Source of the DNA: Solimonas marina
GTDB taxonomy: Bacteria; Pseudomonadota; Gammaproteobacteria; Nevskiales; Nevskiaceae
Length of the DNA: 64,000 bases
Assembly (NCBI RefSeq): GCF_012241385.1
Contig: NZ_JAAVXB010000006.1
Coordinates: forward strand, 1 to 64,000
Direction: 5' to 3'
The position numbers and the translations under genes were made by a program. Position 1 is the first letter of the stretch. Every line of letters starts with the position of its first letter. Below are positions 44,469 to 54,145 of the stretch, one piece after another. The notes under the pieces were generated by a model. That model worked only from the letters and a program-made list of their open reading frames with translations. It ran no database searches and was not told where the DNA came from.

Positions 44469-47400
44469 ATGCTTTGCTGCTCGCCCCTCGAGCGCTGCTT
44501 CGCCGTGTGCGCGTCGTGGCTGCCCGCCTGTGCCCGACTGGCACTGCTCCTGCTCGGCCTCGGCTTCAGCACCACCAGCCTCGCGCTCGATCCACAGCGC
44601 ACGATGCAACAGTTCCATCACACCCGCTGGACCAATCGCAACGGTGCACCGGGCGAAATCTTCACGATGGCGCAGACCCGCGACGGCTATCTGTGGCTCG
44701 GCACGCCGATCGGGCTGGTCCGCTTCGACGGGATCCGCTTCGAACCGCTGTCGGCGCTGACGTCCGATGCCCTGAAATCGAACGACATCTACTCCCTGCT
44801 GGCGACCGCGGACGGCGCGCTGTGGATCGGCCTTGGCGAGCACGGCGTGGCGCGTTACGCCAACGGCCGCCTGACGTCGTACAGCGAGGCGCAGGGCTTT
44901 GCCCACGCCACCGTCAAGTCACTGGCAACCGAAGCCGACGGTACGCTCTGGGCCGCGACCACCAAGGCGGTGATGCGCTTCGACGGCCGACGCTGGCAAG
45001 CGCAACCTGGCCTCGCCTCCGTCGGGGCGCAAGCGGTGTTTGTCGACCGTCAGGGGCGCGTATGGCTTGCCGGCGCGGGGCATATCTGGATGAGACCGGC
45101 AGGCGGCCGGAGCTTCGAGGACACGGGTATCCGTGTCGGCGTCGTCGCGCAGTTCGCGCAGGCTCGCGACGGCTCGATCTGGATCGCCGAGACCAGCCGC
45201 TCGGCACGCCGGATCTGGGGCCCCGATGGCCGGGACGAATCATCGGAAATTCGAGTGGGCTCCAATGCCTTGCTGTTCGACCGCGACGGCACGCTCTGGG
45301 TGACGACGCTCGGCGACGGTTTACGCCGCAGCGTCCACCCTGATGCGCTGCAGGGCCGCGAGGTCGCGCAGTTCGGCAGCGAAGTCGGGCGGTTCAGCCA
45401 GCACGACGGACTCAGCGCGAACTTCACGTATTCCATCGTCGAGGACCGCGAGGGCGACATCTGGGTCGGTACCGCACGCGGACTCGACCGCTTCCGTCCG
45501 GCTCCGATCGTGGCCGTCCCGTTGCCATCCGACTATCACGCATTGTTGATGCAAGCTGACGATGATGGCGGCGTCTGGCTGGGTAGCGCCAGCCGGCCGC
45601 TGGCGCACGTCGACGCGCACGGCAACGTGCACGACACCGGCCGCGATATCGCACTCAACGCCGCCTACCGCAGCGACGACGGCAGCCTGTGGTGGAGCAA
45701 CGAACCCTGGCTATTGCATCAGTCCGGTGATGCGGTGTCCCGCATTCGCTTGCCCGACAGCATTGCCGGCTCGACGCTGCAGTGGATCACCGTCGATGGG
45801 CACAACCGCCCCTGGATCGGGATTCCCGGCGCTGGCGCCTTCGTCCGCGCCGACGGGCGCTGGCGTCATCTCGACGCAGTCGACGGCGCTCCCGCGGGCA
45901 CGGCGCCGGCCGCGCATCGCGGCCGTGACGGACGCGTCTGGATCGCCTACGCCGACGGCCATGTGGTGGTGACCGACGGCTCGCAGACCCGTCGCTACGG
46001 TCGGGACGACGGACTCGACATCGGCACGCTCCGCGTCATCGGCGGCGACCGGCACACCTGGATCGGGGGCAGCCAGGGTGTTGCCTTGTTCGCGCACGAC
46101 ACCTTCCACCGGCTGACGCCGGCACTCGGCATGAAACTCGCCGACGTCATCGGCGTCGTCGAGGCCAACGACGGCTCACTGTGGATCGCCGACGGTGCCG
46201 GCATCGTGCGGATTGCAGCGCGAGACGTCGCGCGTTTCGTCGACGATCCGGCGTCCGTCGTGCCGATGCGGCGCTTCGATCATCTCGACGGCCTGCCAGG
46301 CGCCATCCAGCAGGCGTCGCTGCATCCGGCGGCGATTCGCGGCAGCGACGGCCGTCTGTGGTTCTCGACGATCAACGGCTTGGCCTGGGTCGATCCTCTG
46401 CATCTGCCCCGCAATTCCGTCGCACCCCAGGTTTTGTGGCGTAGCGTCACCGCTGGTGGACGCACGCAGACGCCGATGGCCGCGACCCGCATGCCGCCGG
46501 CAACCCACGAGGTCCGTATCGACTACACCGCGCCCAGCCTCAGCATTCCGGAACGGGTGCGCTTTCGCTATCGGCTCGTCGGCGTCGATCGCGACTGGCA
46601 GGACGCCGGCGATCGACGCGAAGCGGTCTACACCAACCTCGGGCCAGGTCATTACCGATTCGAGGTCATGGCCGCCAACGGCGACGGCGTCTGGAGCCCG
46701 CAAGCCTCGACTTGGGCGTTCAGCATCGCGCCGGCGTTCTATCAAACCCGCTGGTTCGCACTGCTCTGCGCACTCCTCGCGATACTGCTGCTATGGGCAT
46801 TGCACCGCCTCCGTCTGCGCCAGATCACGCGCAAGCTGGACCTGCTGCACCGTGAACGCCTTGACGAACGGCAGCGTATCGCCCGTGAATTGCACGACAC
46901 GATGCTGCAAAGCGTACAGGGGCTGGTTCTGCGCTTTCAGGCCGCGCTTTCAGCACTGCCCACCGGCGACCCGGCGCACGATGCCCTGCTTGGCACGCTG
47001 GACCGCGCCAATCTGGCCATTGAGGAAGGCCGCGACCGTATTGCGCAACTCCGCGACGACGATCGAGGCGATGACCTGCCGGAGGCCATCGCTGCCGCCG
47101 TCGCTGGCATATCGTTCGCGGGCGACGAAGCAGCGCCAAGTTTCGCGCTGCACGTGTACGGCAACCGTCGGCCGCTGTGCGCGGCGATCGATGAGGCGTT
47201 GTTCTGCATCGCGGTCGAAGCGCTGCACAACGCGTTTCGCCATGCCGCGGCCGCACATATCGCCGTTACCCTGCATTACGAACCGCGCCGGCTGCGCCTG
47301 CTTGTCGCCGACGACGGTCGCGGCATCGACGATCCGACCGTCCTGCAACTCGGCCGCCCCGGCCACTGGGGCTTGCCCGGCATGCGCGAACGGGCATCGG

Positions 47401-47549
47401 CGATTGGCGGCCAGTGGTTGCTGCGCAGCAGCGCGGGTGGCACCACCGTGGAAGTCGACGTCCCCGCTGCCCGCGCCTATCTGCGGGGTCGTCCGTCGCT
47501 GCGAGCTTGGCTGCGCCGCAGCTGGCCGCGCAACGAAAAACCGAAATGA
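44469..47549 (+). CDS. Reg_prop/Y_Y_Y sensor histidine kinase (1026 aa)
   Basis: A membrane histidine kinase with a large periplasmic beta-propeller sensor. N-terminal signal/anchor (about 10-35), then many Reg_prop blades (FTMAQTRDGYLWLGTPIGLVRFDG and similar through about residue 660), a Y_Y_Y domain (RVRFRYRLVGVDRDWQ, then YTNLGPGHYRFEVMA), a transmembrane helix (about 760-780) and a HisKA_3 domain with phospho-acceptor His809 in RELHDTMLQSVQG. The ATPase domain ends with DDGRGID and HWGLPGMRERA. No response regulator is adjacent, so it must signal to one elsewhere; a short paralogue with its own regulator lies at 57590-59427. It diverges from arsR. Confidence 0.88.
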   Translation: MLCCSPLERCFAVCASWLPACARLALLLLGLGFSTTSLALDPQRTMQQFHHTRWTNRNGAPGEIFTMAQTRDGYLWLGTPIGLVRFDGIRFEPLSALTSDALKSNDIYSLLATADGALWIGLGEHGVARYANGRLTSYSEAQGFAHATVKSLATEADGTLWAATTKAVMRFDGRRWQAQPGLASVGAQAVFVDRQGRVWLAGAGHIWMRPAGGRSFEDTGIRVGVVAQFAQARDGSIWIAETSRSARRIWGPDGRDESSEIRVGSNALLFDRDGTLWVTTLGDGLRRSVHPDALQGREVAQFGSEVGRFSQHDGLSANFTYSIVEDREGDIWVGTARGLDRFRPAPIVAVPLPSDYHALLMQADDDGGVWLGSASRPLAHVDAHGNVHDTGRDIALNAAYRSDDGSLWWSNEPWLLHQSGDAVSRIRLPDSIAGSTLQWITVDGHNRPWIGIPGAGAFVRADGRWRHLDAVDGAPAGTAPAAHRGRDGRVWIAYADGHVVVTDGSQTRRYGRDDGLDIGTLRVIGGDRHTWIGGSQGVALFAHDTFHRLTPALGMKLADVIGVVEANDGSLWIADGAGIVRIAARDVARFVDDPASVVPMRRFDHLDGLPGAIQQASLHPAAIRGSDGRLWFSTINGLAWVDPLHLPRNSVAPQVLWRSVTAGGRTQTPMAATRMPPATHEVRIDYTAPSLSIPERVRFRYRLVGVDRDWQDAGDRREAVYTNLGPGHYRFEVMAANGDGVWSPQASTWAFSIAPAFYQTRWFALLCALLAILLLWALHRLRLRQITRKLDLLHRERLDERQRIARELHDTMLQSVQGLVLRFQAALSALPTGDPAHDALLGTLDRANLAIEEGRDRIAQLRDDDRGDDLPEAIAAAVAGISFAGDEAAPSFALHVYGNRRPLCAAIDEALFCIAVEALHNAFRHAAAAHIAVTLHYEPRRLRLLVADDGRGIDDPTVLQLGRPGHWGLPGMRERASAIGGQWLLRSSAGGTTVEVDVPAARAYLRGRPSLRAWLRRSWPRNEKPK

Positions 47550-47563
47550 GATGCCAGAAAGTA

Positions 47564-47587
47564 CCGGGCACTGCATGCAGTGCCCGG
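47564..47587. terminator. 24-bp perfect palindrome between convergent genes
   Basis: A perfect palindrome with 10-base arms (CCGGGCACTG ... CAGTGCCCGG) around CATG lies in the 57-base gap between the kinase and the hydrolase, which converge. It likely ends transcripts from both sides. Confidence 0.7.
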
Positions 47588-47606
47588 CTTCGCACATCAA
47601 ACGGCT

Positions 47607-48428
47607 TCAGCTCTGCAGGAACGCCAGCAGGTCGGCGTTGATCTCGTCGCGGTGCGTGACCGGCAGGCCGTGGCTGCCGCCCTTGTAGATCTTCAGCGTG
47701 CCGTTCTTGACCAGCTTGGCCGCCGGGATCGCCGAGGCCTGGATCGGCACGATCTGGTCGTCGTCGCCGTGCAGGAACAGGGTCGGCATGTCCATCTTCT
47801 TCAGATCCTCGGTGTAGTCGACTTCCGAGAATTCGTGAATGCAGTCGATCAGGCCCTTGATGCCGCCCATCATGCCCTGCAGCCAGAACGAATCGCGCGC
47901 GCCTTCAGAGATCGTCGCGCCTTCGCGGTTGTAGCCGAAGAACGGCATCGTCAAATCCTTGAAGAACTGCGAGCGGTCTTCGTAGGTCGCCTTGCGAATA
48001 CCGTCGAAGACCTCGAGCGGCAGGCCGTCGGGATTGGCCTCGGTCTTCAGCATCAGCGGCGGCACGGCGCCGATCAGCACCGCCTTGGCGACGCGGGCGC
48101 CGCCGTGACGGCCGATGTAATGCGCGACTTCACCGCCGCCGGTCGAGTGACCGACCAGCATCGCGTCCTTCAGATCCAGCGCGTTGATCAGGGCCGCCAG
48201 ATCGTCGGCGTAATGATCCATGTCGTTGCCGTCCCATGTCTGCTCCGAGCGGCCGTGGCTGCGGCGGTCGTGGGCGATCACGCGATAGCCCTTGCTGGCC
48301 AGAAACTGCATCTGCGTGTCCCAGGCGTCGGCCGACAGCGGCCAGCCATGGCTGAACACGACGGGCTGCCCTTTGCCCCAGTCCTTGTAATAGATCGTGG
48401 TGCCGTCCTGCGTTTTGATCGTGGCCAT
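47607..48428 (-). CDS. Alpha/beta hydrolase, cofactor-free haloperoxidase-like
   Basis: A 273-aa soluble alpha/beta hydrolase of the non-haem chloroperoxidase/arylesterase group. Motifs: [10 protein letters not shown] (oxyanion region), [11 protein letters not shown], nucleophile Ser95 in VGHSTGGGE, acidic residue in [11 protein letters not shown] and His in [10 protein letters not shown]. The HSTGGGE spelling and length are typical of enzymes that act as esterases and, with peroxide, as perhydrolases. It lies downstream of the pirin gene on the same strand, separated by a terminator-like hairpin. Confidence 0.9.
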   Translation of the reverse strand: MATIKTQDGTTIYYKDWGKGQPVVFSHGWPLSADAWDTQMQFLASKGYRVIAHDRRSHGRSEQTWDGNDMDHYADDLAALINALDLKDAMLVGHSTGGGEVAHYIGRHGGARVAKAVLIGAVPPLMLKTEANPDGLPLEVFDGIRKATYEDRSQFFKDLTMPFFGYNREGATISEGARDSFWLQGMMGGIKGLIDCIHEFSEVDYTEDLKKMDMPTLFLHGDDDQIVPIQASAIPAAKLVKNGTLKIYKGGSHGLPVTHRDEINADLLAFLQS

Positions 48429-48455
48429 CTCGAAACACTCCTTTGCGTGTGGAAA

Positions 48456-48480
48456 GCGGCGCGACCGGATGTCGCGCCGC
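48456..48480 (-). terminator. Hairpin after the pirin gene
   Basis: A perfect 10-base inverted repeat (GCGGCGCGAC / GTCGCGCCGC, 5-base loop) lies 16 bases past the pirin stop on the minus strand and is followed in that direction by TTTCC. It is a plausible intrinsic terminator, or an attenuator, between pirin and the downstream hydrolase. Confidence 0.65.
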
Positions 48481-48496
48481 CAGTGACTTCAAACTT

Positions 48497-49219
48497 TCAG
48501 TTCATGACCGGCAGTTCGTTCGGACGCAGGTCGAACAGCAGGACCTCCGCCTCTTCGCCGCCGGAGAACGTCAGCGCCTGCGACTCGCGGATGCGGGCGC
48601 TGTCGCCGGTCTGCAAGCGCTGACCGTTGAGCTCGACGCTGCCGCGGGCGACGTGGACGTAGGCGTAACGATCCTTCGGCATCTCGAAGGTCGCGGTCTC
48701 GTCGCCGTCGAACAGGCCGGCATAGACGCGCGTGTCCTGACGGATGCGCAGCGACTCGTCGATGCCGTCCGGCGACAGGATCAGGCGCAGGCGACCGCGC
48801 TTTTCCTCGTCGCTGAAATAGCGCTCCTGATAGTCCGGCTTGGCACCGAGTACGTTCGGCACGATCCAGATCTGCAGGAAGTGCACGTCCTCGACGCGCG
48901 AGTTGTTGAACTCGCTGTGTGAGACGCCGGTGCCGGCACTCATGATCTGCACGTCACCCGGGCGAATCACCGAGCCGCTGCCCATCGAGTCACGGTGCGC
49001 GAGCGCGCCGTCGAGCACGTACGAGAAGATCTCCATGTCGCGGTGCGGGTGTGTGCCGAAGCCCTCGCCCGCATCGACCTGATCGTCGTTGATCACGCGC
49101 AGGTCGGAGAAGCCGACCGCTTCCGGGTTGTAGTAGCTACCGAACGAGAACGTGTGGCGCGAGCGCAGCCAGCCGTGGTTGGCGACGCCGCGGGTGTTGG
49201 CAGTGCTGATGTCGAACAT
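48497..49219 (-). CDS. Pirin-family protein (YhaK-like bicupin)
   Basis: A 240-aa bicupin of the pirin family. The N-terminal cupin holds the metal ligands in GTHPHRDMEIFSYVLDGALAHRDSMG and GVSHSEFN (three His and one Glu). The second cupin is diverged (VARGSVELNGQRLQTGDSARI). E. coli relatives YhaK/YhhW are redox-sensitive or act as quercetin dioxygenase-like enzymes. GGAG lies seven bases before the ATG at 49219. It diverges from a LysR regulator that probably controls it. Confidence 0.92.
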   Translation of the reverse strand: MFDISTANTRGVANHGWLRSRHTFSFGSYYNPEAVGFSDLRVINDDQVDAGEGFGTHPHRDMEIFSYVLDGALAHRDSMGSGSVIRPGDVQIMSAGTGVSHSEFNNSRVEDVHFLQIWIVPNVLGAKPDYQERYFSDEEKRGRLRLILSPDGIDESLRIRQDTRVYAGLFDGDETATFEMPKDRYAYVHVARGSVELNGQRLQTGDSARIRESQALTFSGGEEAEVLLFDLRPNELPVMN

Positions 49220-49295
49220 GGTGAGGCTCCTTTTCGTGGATCGATCGGATTCCCGATCTGATGGAGCCATCGTAATGTCGCCATTCGATTCGATA

Positions 49296-49314
49296 AATCG
49301 CCTAATATGCGATT
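49296..49314. promoter_or_regulatory. LysR-type inverted repeat in the pirin/lysR gap
   Basis: The inverted repeat AATCGC-ctaatat-GCGATT lies in the 111-base divergent gap, 17 bases before the LysR start. The dyad with an AT-rich centre is the usual form of a LysR autoregulatory box. Confidence 0.5.
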
Positions 49315-49330
49315 CATCGTCTCCAACTAG

Positions 49331-50248
49331 ATGACAATGAATCAGCTCGAAGATATGCGCATCTACGTCGCCGTGGTCGATGCCGGCACGTTGACCGAGG
49401 CCGCCGACCAACTCGGCCTGTCCAAGCAATACGTCAGCAAGCGGCTGATGGCACTGGAGTCGCGTCTGCACGTCCGGCTGCTGATCCGCACCACGCGCAG
49501 CCTGCGGACCACCGACATCGGTCAGCGCTACTACGAGCAGGCGCAGCGCGTCATCGACGAGGTCGAGCAGATCGATGCGGAGATCGCCGAGCAGAACGCC
49601 TCGCCGCGCGGCCTGCTGCGTGTCGCCGCGCCGATGACCTTCGGCACCATGCACTTGTCGCCAGCCCTGCCGCGCTTTCTCGGCGCGCATCCGGACGTGG
49701 CGCTGGAGCTGACGCTCAACGATCGCACCATCGACCTGATCGGCGAAGGCTTCGACGTCGGCGTGCGCATCGGCGCCCTGCCCGACTCGACGCTGGTCGC
49801 GCAGCAGGTGGCGACGATGGAAATGGTCACCTGCTGCAGTCCCGACTATCGCCAGCGCCGCGGCGCGCCGCAAAGGCCGGCCGAGCTGGCGCGCTTCGAC
49901 TGCCTGCTCTACGGCCATCAGCGCCGCGTTGAATGGCGCTTCGCACAGGCCGGCAAGCCGCTGGCGATCAGTGTCGCCGGGCGCTTGTGCGCGAACAACG
50001 GCGAGGTGATCCGCGACGCTGCCTGCGCCGGACTCGGTTACGCGCATCTGCCGACCTTCATCGTCGGCGACGCGATCGCGCGCGGCGAGCTGGTCACGGT
50101 ACTCGACGGTTGGCGGCCGCCGGCGGCTGGCGTGCACACGGTCTATCCCAGCCATCGCCAGGCGTCACTGGCGGTGCGCGCATTTGCCGACTTCATGCGC
50201 AGCACCTTCGCCGCGGCGACGCGCGGCGCACCGCGGCCGGCGAACTGA
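49331..50248 (+). CDS. LysR-family transcriptional regulator
   Basis: A 305-aa LysR regulator: N-terminal winged helix (about 1-60; YVAVVDAGTLTEAADQLGLS, then KQYVSKRLMALESRL) and a PBP2-like effector domain (about 90-295; LLRVAAPMTFGTMHLSPALP, LIGEGFDVGVRIGALPDSTLVAQ). It belongs to the CrgA/DsdC-like group common beside pirin and quinone-stress genes. It likely controls the divergent pirin gene through the dyad at 49296-49314. It ends 11 bases from the convergent porin gene. Confidence 0.94.
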   Translation: MTMNQLEDMRIYVAVVDAGTLTEAADQLGLSKQYVSKRLMALESRLHVRLLIRTTRSLRTTDIGQRYYEQAQRVIDEVEQIDAEIAEQNASPRGLLRVAAPMTFGTMHLSPALPRFLGAHPDVALELTLNDRTIDLIGEGFDVGVRIGALPDSTLVAQQVATMEMVTCCSPDYRQRRGAPQRPAELARFDCLLYGHQRRVEWRFAQAGKPLAISVAGRLCANNGEVIRDAACAGLGYAHLPTFIVGDAIARGELVTVLDGWRPPAAGVHTVYPSHRQASLAVRAFADFMRSTFAAATRGAPRPAN

Positions 50249-50259
50249 AGGCAGACTGC

Positions 50260-51648
50260 TCACCACAGCCATTGCAGTTCGATGCCGAGGTAGTCGCTGT
50301 CGCGGCCACCGGCGCGTTCGACGGTGCGGCCGGCATCGAAATGCACCGCTTCAAACGCCGCGTTCAGGCCCGCCGTCGCCTGCCACGACACGCGCAGCTG
50401 TCCATAGGCGCCCGTCCAGCGGCCACCGTTGCCGGCGGTGCCGGCGATCGGCAGGTCCGGCTGCACATAGACGGCGTCGTGGACGGTCTGACGCCATTGC
50501 AGGGCACCGGACAGCATCACGCTGAGCCCGGTCGCTGGCGTCAGCGTCAGCGACGGTTTGATGTGAACCAGATTGACGTCGCCGGTGTAGCCGCCGCGCG
50601 TGAAGTAGCTGCCGTTCGGGAACAGCGGGTTGAGTGCTTCGAGCCGTCGGTCTGTCGGATCGCGGTCACCGGAAGCAAGATCGAGCTGTACGCCCAGCCG
50701 TGGCTGCGACCACATCGTCGCCATGCGATAGCCGCTCCGCGCGCCGAGTGCCCAGGCCCGCACGTCAAGCCCGCCGACACGGCCCTGCTGGCCCATCGCT
50801 TCGAGATCCCAGTCGAAGCCGCCGACGGCTGCCGCAAAACGCAGGTCGACAATGTTGCGCCACTCGTCACCGTCGACGGTCGTGTAGTGCGCGTCTGCCG
50901 CCTCATAGCGCGCGTAGTACGCCGACAGCTCACCGTCGCCGAACACGCGCCGCTCGACACGCAGGGTATGAAAGCGCAGTCGGCCGTTGGAGCGATCGTC
51001 GAAGTCTGCGCCGTCGCGATACTGCACCGGCTGACTGATGAAGCCGAGCACGCGCCAGCGCGTCCACTCGAAATCGAACCATGCGGCGTCGAACGACTGG
51101 CGCACGTTCGGGCCTTCACGCAGCGATACGAAACGCTGCAGATCGAACGCGAAGTCCTGACGCCCGGCGCGCAGCTTGAGCACGGCGTCGCCCGCGCGTC
51201 CCTTGTATTCGACAAACGCATTGCGCAGATCGAGCCGATTGGCATCGGCCGGCCCAGGCTGCCGCTTGCCATAGGCGCGCGCGTCTTCGAGTTGCACGAA
51301 CGCGCGCCAGTCGTCGACGTGCAACTCGGCATGCGCTTGCACGCGCTGCAGCAGATCGCCGTCCGCGTGCCGGCCGCCGGCACCGAGATGCGCCGCGGCG
51401 TTCGATTCGTAGCGCTCGCGCACGGACAAGCCGGTCGACAGCCACATCGCGTCGGTGATCGACAGTGCTTTCAGCGTATCGAGCGGTTGCGTGCGCCGCG
51501 CCGGATCAAGCAGCGCCGACCAGTCTTCCTGCCAGCGATCGACGTCACGTGCCGGCCGCGCCGCAGCATCGGCCAACGCCTGGTTCGCCGGCGCTGACAG
51601 CAGCAGCGCGCCCGCGATCAGCGCGGCCAGGGTCGAAGGATGGCGCAC
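50260..51648 (-). CDS. Alginate-export-like outer-membrane porin
   Basis: A 462-aa outer-membrane protein: signal peptide (about 1-27, ending ALAD) followed by a beta-barrel of alternating strands. Segments such as LSVRERYESNAAAHLG, RAFVQLEDARAYGKRQ and VLKLRAGRQDFAFDLQRFVSLREGPNVRQSFDAA match the alginate_exp (AlgE-like) family, and the chain ends in the usual aromatic strand (YLGIELQWLW). It is the last gene of the seven-gene operon and may admit or release the small molecule handled by the other gene products. Confidence 0.85.
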   Translation of the reverse strand: MRHPSTLAALIAGALLLSAPANQALADAAARPARDVDRWQEDWSALLDPARRTQPLDTLKALSITDAMWLSTGLSVRERYESNAAAHLGAGGRHADGDLLQRVQAHAELHVDDWRAFVQLEDARAYGKRQPGPADANRLDLRNAFVEYKGRAGDAVLKLRAGRQDFAFDLQRFVSLREGPNVRQSFDAAWFDFEWTRWRVLGFISQPVQYRDGADFDDRSNGRLRFHTLRVERRVFGDGELSAYYARYEAADAHYTTVDGDEWRNIVDLRFAAAVGGFDWDLEAMGQQGRVGGLDVRAWALGARSGYRMATMWSQPRLGVQLDLASGDRDPTDRRLEALNPLFPNGSYFTRGGYTGDVNLVHIKPSLTLTPATGLSVMLSGALQWRQTVHDAVYVQPDLPIAGTAGNGGRWTGAYGQLRVSWQATAGLNAAFEAVHFDAGRTVERAGGRDSDYLGIELQWLW

Positions 51649-51664
51649 CTGCGGCTCTTCAGTT

Positions 51665-52531
51665 CTAGCTGTGCAGCTCGGCGATATAGCCGCCCGGGAA
51701 TTCGACGATGGTGCTGTGCCGGCCGCCGCTGGCGAGCACCGGCGTCAGTTCGCGTAGGCCCTTGGATTTGCCCTTGGTCAGCGTCGCCGCCAGATCGTCG
51801 ACGGCGTAGCCGGTCAGCTCGTGGCCGTACGGATACGGCAGATGTCCGTCGCTGACGATGACCCGCATCGCGCCGAACCCGGACGTCAGGTCGATGCGGC
51901 GATAACGGTCGCCGGGTCGGCCGATCTCGGCGGCATCGGCTTCGCGCTCGTCGCGCACGACACTGCCACCGGAGAATTTCAGGAAGCTGTGGACGAACGC
52001 GTCGACGCGGTCGGCGGACAGATAGACGCGATTCTCCGGTACGTGCTGGAGCGCTGCGTACGACGGCGCCTTGAAGTGCCAGTAGAACTGCATCTTCACC
52101 CCACCCGGCCACTCGACCACCGCGTCACGACCGACCGGATCCTTGAACGGCTCGACGATCACGTCGGCGCCGGCGCGACGGGCCGCCGCCAGCGCCGCGT
52201 CGAGATCGGTGACCAGGTAGCCGGTCCGTTCCTGACCGAACGGATATGGAATCGGCGTCGTGAACGCGAACGTCGACAAGGTGCCGGCCGGCGTCCACAC
52301 ATACTGCAGTTCAGCGCTGCTGGGCGTCGGCGTCACGGTCGCGGTGATGCGCGGCGACGGCTTGCCGCCGAACGTGGCCGTGAACGCTTCGACGAAAGCG
52401 TCGAAGTCTTGAGCGGCGACGTAGACATGCGTGGTGTCGTACTGCGGCCCCACGGCGATCGGCGCGGCCCGGGCCTGCATCGCCAGCAGTACGAGGCCCA
52501 GCGCCAGCAGTGAACGGAACAAGGCGGTCAT
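51665..52531 (-). CDS. Exported VOC-fold (glyoxalase-like) protein
   Basis: A 288-aa protein with a signal peptide (about 1-22, ending ARA) and two VOC modules: DTTHVYVAAQDFDAFVEAFTATFGG and, in the second half, VDAFVHSFLKFSGGSVVRDE, each with the paired beta-alpha-beta layout, ending in IVEFPGGYIAELHS. VOC proteins bind metals or hydrophobic ligands and include dioxygenases and glyoxalases. Export is unusual for a glyoxalase. It lies 16 bases upstream of the porin gene and 18 bases downstream of the MFS gene. Confidence 0.82.
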   Translation of the reverse strand: MTALFRSLLALGLVLLAMQARAAPIAVGPQYDTTHVYVAAQDFDAFVEAFTATFGGKPSPRITATVTPTPSSAELQYVWTPAGTLSTFAFTTPIPYPFGQERTGYLVTDLDAALAAARRAGADVIVEPFKDPVGRDAVVEWPGGVKMQFYWHFKAPSYAALQHVPENRVYLSADRVDAFVHSFLKFSGGSVVRDEREADAAEIGRPGDRYRRIDLTSGFGAMRVIVSDGHLPYPYGHELTGYAVDDLAATLTKGKSKGLRELTPVLASGGRHSTIVEFPGGYIAELHS

Positions 52532-52549
52532 GACAAAACTCCGGTGAAT

Positions 52550-54145
52550 TCAGGAAGGCGGAAGTGAACGCGCGTCGAGCGCCAGCAGATGGCGGACCAA
52601 CGGCGGTTCGGAGCCGCGGTGGAAGCGCAGCGCCCCGCGCTGCAGATCGGCATCAGCGTTCGAGACGCGTTGGTGCTGACGCAAGTGTTCAACCCATGAC
52701 TCGACGAAGAACCACTCGACGATGCGCTGCGGATCGGCGGTGTCCTCGCTCAGGCCCCAGAGATAGGCGCCGTCGCGGCGGCGCGCCCACGACAGCTCGC
52801 GCGCCATCGAATGGAAGGCGGCGCGGTCGGCGGTGTCGACGCGGTACTCGATCTGCACCAGCACCGGGCCGCGCTCGTGCTCGACCGGTGCTGCCAGCGC
52901 CGGCTCCGCCCAGTGATGCGCGGCCTGCAGATCGACGTCGCCGCTCGGCAGCCGCCAGCGCAGCGCCAGCAGTGCCACCGCCACCAGCCCGAGCGTGGCG
53001 GCCAGCAACGCGGCGGTCAGGCCGAAGTGTTGTGCGACGATGCCCCAGCCGAAGCTGCCGATTGCCATCGCGCCGTTGAACACGGTCAGATAGACGGCCA
53101 GGCCGCGGCCGCGCACCCAGTTCGGCAACACGCTTTGCGCGATGCCGTTGAGCGTGGTCAGCGCCGCGATCCACGCGCCACCCATCGCGAACAGCAGGAC
53201 AACCGCCACCAGCGGCGGCGGGCGCAGTGTCAGCGTCGCGATCACGGCGGCGACCAGCCATGCGGCGCCGAGCAGCAGGCGTTCGATCCCCAGCCGATGG
53301 CGGATCCGCGGCATCCACACCGCCCCGGCGATGGCCCCGAGACCGATGGCGCCGAGCAGCAGGCCGTAGAAGCCGGCGCCTCCCCCCAGCAACTGTCGTG
53401 CGACCAGTGGCAGCAGTGCCCAGATCGCGCTGGCAAAAACGAAGAACAAGGCGACGCGCAGCAGCACGATATGCAGTGCCGGACTGGCACGCACGTAGCG
53501 CATACCGGCGCGGAAGGCGCCGCCGAAATGTTCGGGCAAGGCCTGCTCGGACGGCGCACGACGCCACCACAGCAACGCCGCGATGACGGCCGCGTAGCTG
53601 AGCACGTCGACGGCATAGGTCAGCGCCGCGCCGAAGGCCAGCAGCAGCGCCCCGCCGAGCGCCGGACCAATCGCGCGGGCGATGTTGAAGCCGAGCGAAT
53701 TGAGCGCCACCGCTTCGCGCAGGTCGCGACGCGGCACCAACTCGGGAACGATGGCTTGCCAGCTCGGCGAAATCAGCGCCATGCCGGCGCCGCCGGCAAA
53801 CGTCAGCGCCACCAGCGCCGGCACGGTCAGATGGCCGCTCGCGGTCAACGCCGAGAGCGTCAGGCTGACCAGCGCCAGCATCAATTGCACGGCAATCAGA
53901 AAGCGACGTCGGTCGAGCAGATCCGACAACACGCCGGCCGGAATCGCCAGCAGGAAGACCGGCAGGGTCGCGGCGGTCTGGATCAGCGCCACCGCGGTCG
54001 CGCTCGGCGACAACTCGGTGACCATCCAGGCGCTGGCGACGTCACGCATGAACGTGCCGGTATTGCCCAGCACCGTCGCCGCCCACAGTACGGCGAACGT
54101 TCGCTGCCGCAGCGGCGCGAAGCCCGAGGCGCTATCGTCGCTCAT
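52550..54145 (-). CDS. MFS transporter with C-terminal monooxygenase-like domain
   Basis: A 531-aa protein. Residues about 10-415 form an EntS-like (MFS_3) exporter with 12 helices and the loop motif VLSDLLDRRRFL. The last 110 residues (VLVQIEYRVDTADRAAFHSMARELSWARRRDGAYLWGL) form an antibiotic-biosynthesis-monooxygenase-like ferredoxin-fold domain, an arrangement found in DUF894-type MFS proteins. The start at 54145 overlaps the DoxX stop by four bases. It probably exports a product of the operon. Confidence 0.87.
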   Translation of the reverse strand: MSDDSASGFAPLRQRTFAVLWAATVLGNTGTFMRDVASAWMVTELSPSATAVALIQTAATLPVFLLAIPAGVLSDLLDRRRFLIAVQLMLALVSLTLSALTASGHLTVPALVALTFAGGAGMALISPSWQAIVPELVPRRDLREAVALNSLGFNIARAIGPALGGALLLAFGAALTYAVDVLSYAAVIAALLWWRRAPSEQALPEHFGGAFRAGMRYVRASPALHIVLLRVALFFVFASAIWALLPLVARQLLGGGAGFYGLLLGAIGLGAIAGAVWMPRIRHRLGIERLLLGAAWLVAAVIATLTLRPPPLVAVVLLFAMGGAWIAALTTLNGIAQSVLPNWVRGRGLAVYLTVFNGAMAIGSFGWGIVAQHFGLTAALLAATLGLVAVALLALRWRLPSGDVDLQAAHHWAEPALAAPVEHERGPVLVQIEYRVDTADRAAFHSMARELSWARRRDGAYLWGLSEDTADPQRIVEWFFVESWVEHLRQHQRVSNADADLQRGALRFHRGSEPPLVRHLLALDARSLPPS

